Under the pieces are notes generated by a model. It worked only from the letters and a program-made list of their open reading frames with translations, did not search any database and had not been told where the DNA came from. Shown here piece after piece: positions 1-6,363 of a DNA stretch of 7,245 nucleotides (the first letter of the stretch is position 1; each line of letters opens with the position of its first letter). The DNA lies in contig JAUXBD010000063.1 in assembly GCA_030619585.1 (NCBI GenBank), forward strand, positions 1-7,245. Direction: 5' to 3'. The position numbers and the translations under genes are program-made. The DNA is from Desulfobacteraceae bacterium. GTDB lineage: Bacteria > Desulfobacterota > Desulfobacteria > Desulfobacterales > SURF-7.

Positions 1-1
1 C

Positions 2-2380
2 GATAACAAACGCTTTGCTCTACTTGAGAGAATAAAATATTTAAACAAACAAAAGCGGCAGATCACAAACAGCAGTCTCTCTTCAACAACTGCTACACTT
101 AATAGAAACTTATCAGAAGATGAAAAGATATCTCTTTTCCGGTCTCTATTCAGAGGAAGAGAAGATGTTTTTCCGAAACGGTTTGAAAGTCAAAAAACCG
201 GAAAAAGCGGATATCAGCCGGCATGTAGAAATGAATGGATAAGAGGTTTATGCGGCAAACCAAAGTTTAAGTGCGCTGATTGTACAAAACGAAATTTTAT
301 CCCCGTCTCAGCTGAGATCATCAAAAGCCACCTTACCGGAACTCAGGTAAACAGTCGGTCGAAAAAAGAGTTTGTCATGGGAGTGTATCCAATGCTGCCT
401 GATGAAACCTGCTGGTTCCTTGCTGCTGACTTTGATAAAAAGACGTGGGAAGAAGATGCCACTGCTTTTATGGGGACATGCCGGTCATATGGTGTGCCGG
501 TTGCGCTTGAACGGTCTCGATCGGGCAACGGGGGACATATATGGCTGTTTTTCTCAGAACCTGTCCCTGTCTCTCTTGCAAGAAAACTTGGCACTTTTAT
601 GTTGACCAGAACAATGGAGAAGAGGCCCGATGTGGGGCTGGATTCATATGATAGGTTTTTCCCAAGTCAGGATACAATGCCAAAAGGCGGTTTTGGGAAT
701 CTTATCGCCTTGCCGCTTCAGAAAAATCCTCGTGAGAACGGCAATACCGTTTTTCTGGATGAGCATTTTAATCCATTTGAAGATCAGTGGGGATACCTCT
801 CATCAATACAACGCATCGGATCTTTTGAAGTAGAAAAAATAGTGAGCAATGCTGCCACATCAGGTGGAATCATCGGCGTTAAAATGGTTTCCACAGATGA
901 GGATGATGACAATCCGTGGAAAATATCTCCATCAGGACGTAAAAAAGAAGTCCCAATCAAAGGGCCCTTGCCAGATCATATCGAGATGGTTCTTGGAAAC
1001 CAGATTTATATTGAAAAAGAACCTCTGCCGCCAGCTCTTTTAAACAGGCTAATCCGGATTGCAGCGTTTCAGAATCCTGAATTTTATAGGGCTCAGGCAA
1101 TGCGTTTCCCCACATATAATAAACCAAGAATAATCCATTGCTGCGAAGACTTCCCAAAGCATATCGGCATTCCCATAGGATGCCTGGATGATGTAAATGA
1201 ACTCCTGCATTCATTAAACATTAATGTTGAAATTATTGATGAACGATTCAAAGGAAAACCAATCTCTGTTACATTTAAAGGCGAACTGAGACCTGAACAG
1301 GTTGAGGCGGCTAATGCTTTGGAATTATATGATACAGGTGTTCTGTCCGCTTCGACAGCTTTTGGTAAAACAGTAGTCGCTTTGAAATTGATATCCATAA
1401 GAAGAGTTAATACCCTGATCATGGTTCATCGTAAACAGCTTCTTGATCAATGGAAAGATCGTGTGGAAGAGTTCCTGAACATCGACAGTGCAGATGTAGG
1501 GCATATCGTGGGCGGCAAACAAAAAACTACAGGGGTTATTGATATCGCAATGATACAAAGTCTGAGTAAAAAGGGCGCTGTCGATGATATTGTCGCTGAA
1601 TACGGACATGTTATTGTGGATGAATGCCACCATATTTCAGCAAGAAGCTTTGAAATTGTCGCAAGGCAGAGTAAAGCAAAATATATTACCGGGTTGTCAG
1701 CCACAGTCACTCGGAAAGACGGTCATCATCCAATTGTTTTTATGAACTGTGGTCCGCTGCGGTATAAAGTTGATGACCGTAAACAGGCTATGGCGCGTCC
1801 TTTTGAACATAAAGTGATTGTTCGAAACACCGATTTTAAACTTTCGCCTTCGCTGTTGGCAAAAGAAAATCTGCCTATACATGAGATCTATGCTGAGCTG
1901 ATTTGTGATGCAGTGCGAAACAAAATGATTGTTAAAGATGTTATAGTCTCTTTAAAGGCAAAACGCTGTCCGGTTATCTTGACTGAAAGGGTTGCTCATC
2001 TCCGGATACTGTCTGAAATGCTTGCGCCCGGAGTGAAGAATATATTTGTATTGAAAGGCGGCATGGGAACCAGAGAGAGACAGAACCTACAGGAAAAACT
2101 GGCAAATGTTTCAGAGGACGAAGAAAGAGTAATTATCGCTACAGGCCGTTATCTTGGTGAGGGATTTGATGATTCCAGGCTGGATACATTATTTCTTACG
2201 TTACCTGTGTCATGGAAAGGGATATTAAACCAGTATGCAGGGCGTCTTCACCGCCTGCATGATATGAAGAAAGAAGTCATAATCTATGATTATGCTGATC
2301 TGGATGTAAACATGCTTGCCAGAATGCATGGTAGACGTCTTACGGGCTACAATTCTATTGGATATAAAATCAGTGAATAA
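2..2380 (+). CDS. TOTE-type primase-helicase fusion protein, 5' end outside the window
   Basis: The reading frame is open from base 2 to the TAA at 2378-2380, giving 792 visible residues. Numbering below counts from base 2. A short charged helical stretch comes first (about 5-20). A Cys cluster C75-x8-C84-x6-C91-x2-C94 probably binds zinc. Next is an archaeo-eukaryotic primase-like domain: the acidic metal site D143-F-D145, the SGNGGHIW strand with H179, and the segment DSYDRFFPSQD to GNLIALPLQ (214-240). After a linker comes an SF2 helicase: LRPEQ (429-433), Walker A STAFGKT with K456, DECH box (540-543), SAT (566-568), EGFD (720-723) and QYAGRLHR (744-751). From family knowledge, this order matches the primase-helicase of predicted TOTE conflict systems, thought to act on foreign nucleic acid. 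No nuclease domain is visible. The ATG at 377 is internal, since the Cys cluster and conserved sequence lie upstream of it. The true start, promoter and partner genes are off the left edge. Biochemical function is inferred, not known. Confidence 0.86.
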   Translation, partial: DNKRFALLERIKYLNKQKRQITNSSLSSTTATLNRNLSEDEKISLFRSLFRGREDVFPKRFESQKTGKSGYQPACRNEWIRGLCGKPKFKCADCTKRNFIPVSAEIIKSHLTGTQVNSRSKKEFVMGVYPMLPDETCWFLAADFDKKTWEEDATAFMGTCRSYGVPVALERSRSGNGGHIWLFFSEPVPVSLARKLGTFMLTRTMEKRPDVGLDSYDRFFPSQDTMPKGGFGNLIALPLQKNPRENGNTVFLDEHFNPFEDQWGYLSSIQRIGSFEVEKIVSNAATSGGIIGVKMVSTDEDDDNPWKISPSGRKKEVPIKGPLPDHIEMVLGNQIYIEKEPLPPALLNRLIRIAAFQNPEFYRAQAMRFPTYNKPRIIHCCEDFPKHIGIPIGCLDDVNELLHSLNINVEIIDERFKGKPISVTFKGELRPEQVEAANALELYDTGVLSASTAFGKTVVALKLISIRRVNTLIMVHRKQLLDQWKDRVEEFLNIDSADVGHIVGGKQKTTGVIDIAMIQSLSKKGAVDDIVAEYGHVIVDECHHISARSFEIVARQSKAKYITGLSATVTRKDGHHPIVFMNCGPLRYKVDDRKQAMARPFEHKVIVRNTDFKLSPSLLAKENLPIHEIYAELICDAVRNKMIVKDVIVSLKAKRCPVILTERVAHLRILSEMLAPGVKNIFVLKGGMGTRERQNLQEKLANVSEDEERVIIATGRYLGEGFDDSRLDTLFLTLPVSWKGILNQYAGRLHRLHDMKKEVIIYDYADLDVNMLARMHGRRLTGYNSIGYKISE

Positions 2381-2440
2381 AATAATGCTGCCTCAATCTT
2401 TAAGAAAATCTTAAGCGTGCGGAAATGTCTTTAGGGTACC

Positions 2441-2932
2441 TCATTCAAAAAGTTGTTTGTTAATGGCTTTTTCGTGGGCAGTTTCACGCGTTATTTTGCC
2501 CTCTTTAACATACTGCATGAGATGCTGATCCATGGATTGCATGCCTGCGCCCGTTCCTGTTTGTATCAACGAACCTATCTGGGAGATTTTACCCTCTCTT
2601 ATCATACTGTCCAGGGCAGGGGAGCCTAAAAGTATCTCATTTGCGGCACATCTTCCCTTACCGTCAGCTGTTTTTACAAGCTGCTGGGCCACGACTACTT
2701 TGATTGATTCAGAAAGCATTGTGCGTGCCTATGGTTGTTGTTCTGTGGAAAAGGCGTTTGTTATCCTATCTATTGTTTTTGCCGCGCTGTTTGTATGAAG
2801 AGTGCCGAACACAAGAATTCCAAGTTCTGCGCATGTCAATGCAAGAGATATGGTCTCAAGATCCCTCATTTCACCTACCAGGATAATATCCGGATCTTTC
2901 CTGCCGGCAACTTTCAATGCTTCCGAGAAACT
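2441..2932 (-). pseudogene. pilT: pilT remnant, type IV pilus retraction ATPase, C-terminal half with an amber stop
   Basis: Read on the minus strand, the translation matches the C-terminal half of PilT, the hexameric ATPase that retracts type IV pili at the inner membrane. The Walker B segment DPDIILVGEMRD lies near 2861-2896 and GTLHTNSAAKT near 2776-2806. The PilT-type segment ALDSMIREGK and a typical C-terminus ending at the TGA at 2441-2443 follow. A TAG at 2729-2731 (CTA on the + strand) interrupts the frame between EQQP and ARTML. The frame is identical on both sides, so this is a nonsense change, most simply CAG to TAG, not a frameshift. Homology stops near 2932. The N-terminal PAS-like domain and Walker A are absent, and the frame upstream reads into unrelated sequence. 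The usual His of the GHLVFGTLHTN block is Ile here, a further sign of decay. PilU or another PilT paralogue is possible. Confidence 0.85.
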
Positions 2933-2974
2933 AAAGCATATTTCAATCAAAAAATTATAAAAGCCACAAAAACC

Positions 2975-3002
2975 TTGACAAAAGGAGGGCGGCAAATATA
3001 AT
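2975..3002 (+). promoter_or_regulatory. trp operon promoter, sigma-70 type
   Basis: The -35 box TTGACA (2975-2980) and -10 box TATAAT (2997-3002) both match the consensus exactly, with a 16-bp spacer. An A/T-rich stretch (about 2943-2972) lies directly upstream and could act as an UP element. Transcription would start near 3009, leaving a leader of about 250 nt before trpE. I saw no TrpR-like palindrome over the promoter. The AAGGAGG at 2982-2988 lies in the spacer, upstream of the predicted start site, so it should not act as a ribosome site for this transcript. Confidence 0.82.
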
Positions 3003-3036
3003 CGAAAAATAATTATGTAACGTAAAGAACTGTAAT

Positions 3037-3129
3037 ATGAATAAAAAACTAAACAAAAATATTGGATTTAAATGCTGGCGGTGGCAAAAATACATTTCAG
3101 GGTTTGCCAGCGGAAAGATGTCAGTCTGA
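3037..3129 (+). CDS. trpL: trp operon leader peptide (30 aa, Trp-Arg-Trp)
   Basis: This small ORF runs from the ATG at 3037 to the TGA at 3127. The peptide reads MNKKLNKNIGFKCWRWQKYI followed by SGFASGKMSV. It has two Trp codons (TGG at 3076 and 3082) separated by one Arg codon, which is very unlikely by chance in 30 residues given how rare Trp is. It lies about 28 nt after the predicted start site and 130 nt before trpE, with an intrinsic terminator in between. Its role would be as a sensor: a ribosome short of charged tRNA-Trp stalls at the tandem codons and alters folding of the RNA ahead. The Shine-Dalgarno is weak (AAAGAA, 3024-3029, 7 nt before the ATG), which is common for leader peptides. 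The start codon is the least certain part. Confidence 0.82.
   Translation: MNKKLNKNIGFKCWRWQKYISGFASGKMSV
3074..3111 (+). promoter_or_regulatory. trp leader 5' hairpin over the Trp codons
   Basis: GCTGGC (3074-3079) pairs perfectly with GCCAGC (3106-3111), with two further G-U pairs possible inside. An alternative pairing is GGCAAA (3083-3088) with TTTGCC (3103-3108). Both involve or adjoin the Trp codons of the leader peptide, so a translating ribosome would melt the stem. By analogy with other trp leaders this could be the transcriptional pause hairpin that keeps polymerase and ribosome in step. That role is inference; no folding was computed. Confidence 0.45.
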
Positions 3130-3140
3130 TGTTTGAGTAG

Positions 3141-3208
3141 TTACGAGCTATTTAAAACCGTGGGCAGCTCAAAGTTCACGGTCTTTTATTTAAACATAAG
3201 GGTCGTAG
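3141..3208 (+). promoter_or_regulatory. trp leader antiterminator hairpin (predicted)
   Basis: TTACGA (3141-3146) can pair with TCGTAG (3203-3208, one G-U). TTTAAA (3151-3156) pairs with TTTAAA (3189-3194). ACCGTGGG (3157-3164) pairs with TTCACGGT (3175-3182, two G-U). Together these make one long, interrupted stem whose 3' strand includes most of the 5' arm of the terminator (3199-3209), so the two structures exclude each other. The 5' strand begins 12 nt after the leader-peptide stop. A ribosome that reaches the stop would cover it and favour termination; one stalled at the Trp codons would leave it free and favour readthrough. The pairings are seen in the sequence; relative stability is not calculated. 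Confidence 0.6.
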
Positions 3209-3229
3209 AGATTTCTGCGGCCCTTTTTT
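3199..3229 (+). terminator. trp attenuator, intrinsic terminator upstream of trpE
   Basis: AGGGTCGTAGA (3199-3209) pairs with TCTGCGGCCCT (3214-3224) as an 11-bp stem with two G-U pairs and a GATT loop, followed by a run of six T (3224-3229). It lies in the trp leader 29 nt before the trpE start and after the leader peptide, so it should end transcription before the structural genes when tryptophan is plentiful. No complete gene on the + strand immediately upstream needs a terminator here, which supports an attenuator role. Confidence 0.87.
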
Positions 3230-3258
3230 ATTACAAATAAATCATAAAGGAAAAACCG

Positions 3259-4743
3259 ATGCTTTTGAAAAAATTTCCGGAAAAGGACCAGTTTTGTGAC
3301 CTGGCAAAGGAGAGTAATGTAATTCCCCTTTGCGTGGAGATTCTTGCAGATACTGAAACCCCGGTGTCACTTTTAAAGAAATTTTACAAAAACAAAGGGC
3401 CTGTGTTTCTCTTTGAAAGTGTAGAGGGTGGTGAAAGATGGGGTAGATACAGCTTTTTAGGTGTTTCAGCTGTTTGCCATATCACGGTTTATAAGGATTT
3501 TGTTGAGGTCAGAAAAGACAGCTCATGTGAAAAAATTCCTCATAATTCAGATCCGCTTAAAGTTCTTAAGGGTTTGATGGAAAGGTATAACCCTGCTAAA
3601 TTGCCGGGCCTCCCAAGGTTTTGGGGAGGTCTGGTGGGATATTTTACATATGAGATGGTATCATTTTTTGAAGCGATCCCAAACAACTGGCCTGATGACA
3701 AGCCCCTCGGGAACTTCATGATACCTGATCAGCTACTTGTATTTGATAATATACAAAATACTTTGCTGTGTGTTGTGATCAGCTTTCTTGATGATGCCGA
3801 TGATGCAAACAAGGCTTTCGAATCTGCGGAAGATCGTATCCAATTGATGCTTCAGAAGATGAACAAACCATTGGTTATGGAGGAGGGCAGGGCAGGCCGG
3901 CTTTCTTACAAGCTCAGCAACCAAATAGATGAACAAGAGTTCCGGGACAAAGTGAAAACCGTAAAGGAATATATTCTGGCAGGTGATATTATACAATCGG
4001 TTATTTCACAACCATTTGTATGTGATAATCCCCCTGATCTATGGGAACTTTACAGGGCCCAGAGATATGTGAACCCATCTCCCTATCTTTTTTTCATGCA
4101 TCTGGATGACATGGCTCTTGTGGGTTCATCCCCTGAAACCATGGTGCGACTGGAGAACAAGATCGCAAACCTTCGACCGATTGCAGGCACCAGGCCCAGG
4201 GGGGCAAACCAGCAGGAGGACAGGAATCTTGCAGATGAACTGCTCTCTGATGAAAAAGAGAGGGCGGAACATCTTATGCTGGTTGACCTGGGGAGAAACG
4301 ATCTTGGCAGGGTGGCTGAAACAGGAACCGTACAGGTTACAGACCTGATGTTTGTTGAACGGTATTCACATGTAATGCACATTGTCTCCAACATCACTTG
4401 CGACATGAAAGATGAATGCGACGCATGGGGCCTCCTTGCAGCAACCTTTCCGGCAGGAACCCTTTCAGGGGCTCCTAAAATAAGGGCTATGGAGATCATT
4501 GCAGAGCTTGAAGATACGCCCAGGGGGCCATACGGTGGGGCAGTGGGATATATATCATTTAACGGTAATATGGATATGGCAATTACCATTCGAACAGCTT
4601 GCATAGAGGGCGGAAAACTGACCGTTCGTGCAGGAGCGGGAATCGTTGCAGACTCTGATCCTGAAAGTGAACGTATGGAGTCAGTCAACAAGTCTATGTC
4701 CATTCAAAAGGCGCTGCAGCTTCTGGAAAAAGGCGGCATATAA
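3259..4743 (+). CDS. trpE: anthranilate synthase component I
   Basis: This 494-residue protein is full length for TrpE, which converts chorismate to anthranilate using ammonia from TrpG. The N-terminal FLFES motif (50-54) followed by RWGRYSFLG corresponds to the tryptophan feedback-binding region (LLES in enteric enzymes). The chorismate-binding domain shows PIAGTRPRG (307-315), ERAEHLMLVDLGRNDLGR (334-351), YSHVMH, FPAGTLSGAPK (397-407) and the C-terminal ESERMESVNK (469-478), which carries metal-binding Glu residues. The Trp site and the TrpG partner next door favour TrpE over the paralogue PabB. Start: ATG at 3259 with AAAGGA (3246-3251) 7 nt ahead. Expression should depend on readthrough of the attenuator at 3199-3229. 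Oddity: the usual SQRF segment reads SQPF here (Pro252). Confidence 0.97.
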   Translation: MLLKKFPEKDQFCDLAKESNVIPLCVEILADTETPVSLLKKFYKNKGPVFLFESVEGGERWGRYSFLGVSAVCHITVYKDFVEVRKDSSCEKIPHNSDPLKVLKGLMERYNPAKLPGLPRFWGGLVGYFTYEMVSFFEAIPNNWPDDKPLGNFMIPDQLLVFDNIQNTLLCVVISFLDDADDANKAFESAEDRIQLMLQKMNKPLVMEEGRAGRLSYKLSNQIDEQEFRDKVKTVKEYILAGDIIQSVISQPFVCDNPPDLWELYRAQRYVNPSPYLFFMHLDDMALVGSSPETMVRLENKIANLRPIAGTRPRGANQQEDRNLADELLSDEKERAEHLMLVDLGRNDLGRVAETGTVQVTDLMFVERYSHVMHIVSNITCDMKDECDAWGLLAATFPAGTLSGAPKIRAMEIIAELEDTPRGPYGGAVGYISFNGNMDMAITIRTACIEGGKLTVRAGAGIVADSDPESERMESVNKSMSIQKALQLLEKGGI

Positions 4744-4757
4744 AGGGGGAAACAGTT

Positions 4758-5324
4758 ATGATTGTCATGATTGACAACTATGATTCATTTACTTATAACC
4801 TGGTGCAGTATTTAAGACAGCTTGGCGCTCATGTGAAGGTAGTTAGAAATGATGCTGTAACAGTTGATGAGCTTGTCTCATGGAAGCCTGCGGGGATAGT
4901 TATCTCCCCGGGGCCGGGACGTCCTGAATCAGCAGGGATATCCCTTGCATTGGTAAAGAACCTGTCAGGAAAGATACCCATACTTGGTGTTTGTCTCGGC
5001 CATCAGACCATTGCCCAGGCTTTTGGCGGGAAAATAGTTTCGGCAAAAAAGTTGATGCACGGCAAGACATCAGTTATAACTGCTGATGGGCAAAAACTGT
5101 ATAAAGGAATTAACAAACCGTTTTCAGTCATGCGTTACCATTCATTGTCTGTTTCAAGGCAAGGGCTGCCCGAGTGTTTTGATATAACTGCAGAATCTGA
5201 TGACGGAGAGATCATGGGGCTAAGGCACAAAACCCATGTGACCGAAGGAATTCAGTTTCATCCCGAGTCGATCATGACTCCCAAAGGAAAAAGGATTTTA
5301 AGGAACTTTCTGGAGTTTGCGTAA
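4758..5324 (+). CDS. trpG: anthranilate synthase component II, glutamine amidotransferase
   Basis: This 188-residue class I glutamine amidotransferase hydrolyses glutamine and passes ammonia to TrpE. The triad is visible: nucleophile C79 in GVCLGHQ, and H168 and E170 in QFHPES. The oxyanion-loop motif SPGPG and the N-terminal IDNYDSFTYNLVQ are typical. At this length it is a stand-alone subunit, not fused to TrpD as in enteric bacteria. The ATG at 4758 follows the trpE stop by 14 nt, with a ribosome site AAGGGGGA (4743-4750) that begins in the trpE stop codon, so the two subunits are probably co-translated in balance. TrpG and PabA are close relatives and one protein may serve both trp and folate pathways; the operon position supports trpG. 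Confidence 0.96.
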   Translation: MIVMIDNYDSFTYNLVQYLRQLGAHVKVVRNDAVTVDELVSWKPAGIVISPGPGRPESAGISLALVKNLSGKIPILGVCLGHQTIAQAFGGKIVSAKKLMHGKTSVITADGQKLYKGINKPFSVMRYHSLSVSRQGLPECFDITAESDDGEIMGLRHKTHVTEGIQFHPESIMTPKGKRILRNFLEFA

Positions 5325-5346
5325 ACGTAAAAAAAGGAGAATTTCC

Positions 5347-6363
5347 ATGTTTCGAGAAAACCTGAATAAGATAGTCAGGGGTGAGGATCTTAACGAAGAG
5401 CAGATGGCCCGGATGATAACTGAAATTTTTTCCGGCAACATTACGGATTCACAGGTGGGCGCTTTTATGGGGGCGCTTTCGACCAAAGGAGAAACATTTG
5501 AAGAACTCGCCGGTGCTGCCCGGGCCATGCGGAAAAAAGCTGTTCGTATTCAAACTTCGGCTGCAACTGTGATTGATACATGCGGAACCGGGGGAGACGG
5601 CGCACAGACCTTTAATATTTCAACCACAACAGCATTTGTTGTGGCCGGCTGCGGCGTAACAGTGGCCAAGCACGGTAACCGTTCCATTTCCAGCAAATGC
5701 GGAAGTGCTGATCTTTTGGAGGTTTTGGGGGTAAACCTTAATGTTGACCCTGAAGTTGTGGAGGAAGCTGTTGCGGAGGTCGGTATAGGTTTTATGTTTG
5801 CCCCTTTGTATCACGGTGCAATGAAATATGCAGCAAAAGCAAGAAAAGAAGTGGGAATTCGTAGCATTTTCAATATGCTTGGACCTCTTACCAACCCTGC
5901 GGGGGCCAACTGCCAGCTTATCGGAGTTTTTGCCCCCGAACTTACCGAGATGTTTGCAAATACTCTTAAACTTCTTGGAGTAAAAAGAGCTTTTGTGGTC
6001 CATGGGCACGATGGGTTGGATGAGATATCCGTTTGTGCTGCAACACGCGTATCAGAACTTAAAGATGGCATGATAAGCACCTATGATATTACTCCTGAAC
6101 AATTTTTCGGACAGGAGGCTGATCCTTCTGATATGGTGGGAGGCGACCCTGAAGAAAATGCCGAGATTACAGTAAGCATTTTAGATGGAGAAAAAGGTCC
6201 GAAAAGGGATGTTGTCCTTTTAAACAGCTCAGCCGCACTTGTGTCAGCAGATATGGCAAAGGATTTTAACGAAGGTATAAAGATTGCTGAAGATTCCATT
6301 GACAGTGGCAAGGCAAAGTTAAAACTTGAGGAACTTGTAAACTTTACCCGGGAAAACGGATAA
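5347..6363 (+). CDS. trpD: anthranilate phosphoribosyltransferase
   Basis: This 338-residue protein transfers the phosphoribosyl group from PRPP to anthranilate. The family hallmarks are all present: glycine-rich PRPP loop GTGGDG (80-85), KHGNRS (108-113), RSIFNMLGPLTNP (172-184) with the anthranilate-contacting Arg172, and the metal-binding pair D225-E226 in DGLDEIS. Start choice: the ATG at 5347 has a strong site AAGGAGA (5334-5340) at good spacing and begins with the family-typical MFRENLNKIV. An in-frame ATG at 5317 would add ten mostly basic residues, overlap trpG and lack a ribosome site, so I reject it. The gene follows trpG by 22 nt, and its TAA overlaps the next ATG by one base. Length is normal, with no trpG fusion. 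Confidence 0.97.
   Translation: MFRENLNKIVRGEDLNEEQMARMITEIFSGNITDSQVGAFMGALSTKGETFEELAGAARAMRKKAVRIQTSAATVIDTCGTGGDGAQTFNISTTTAFVVAGCGVTVAKHGNRSISSKCGSADLLEVLGVNLNVDPEVVEEAVAEVGIGFMFAPLYHGAMKYAAKARKEVGIRSIFNMLGPLTNPAGANCQLIGVFAPELTEMFANTLKLLGVKRAFVVHGHDGLDEISVCAATRVSELKDGMISTYDITPEQFFGQEADPSDMVGGDPEENAEITVSILDGEKGPKRDVVLLNSSAALVSADMAKDFNEGIKIAEDSIDSGKAKLKLEELVNFTRENG

Noticed and set aside
2400..2414. Palindrome TTAAGA-AAA-TCTTAA between the two convergent genes
   Set aside because: It is a short A/T-rich stem with no G/C core and no following T run, so it is not a convincing terminator or operator.
2982..2988. AAGGAGG as a ribosome binding site for a gene near 3000
   Set aside because: It sits between the -35 and -10 boxes, upstream of the expected transcript start. 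The nearest downstream ATG (3015) is followed at once by TAA.
2729..2995. Separate small minus-strand protein of 88 residues
   Set aside because: Its second half is plainly the PilT Walker B and His-box region and continues in frame past the TAG, so it is part of the pilT pseudogene. The first 20 residues are not conserved.
2735..3001. Plus-strand 88-residue frame opposite pilT
   Set aside because: It has no recognisable domain and is the complement of conserved PilT sequence.
3009..3258. T-box or TRAP-type control of the trp genes
   Set aside because: No T-box consensus or run of regularly spaced GAG/UAG triplets is visible, while a Trp-codon leader peptide is present.
4083..4703. 206-residue open frame on the minus strand inside trpE
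   Set aside because: It lies wholly opposite a confident trpE, is Ser/Arg-rich low-quality sequence, and has no recognisable domain. It is a shadow frame.
5317..5346. Upstream ATG extending TrpD by ten residues
   Set aside because: It overlaps trpG, lacks a ribosome site, and the ATG at 5347 has a strong one and the family-typical N-terminus.
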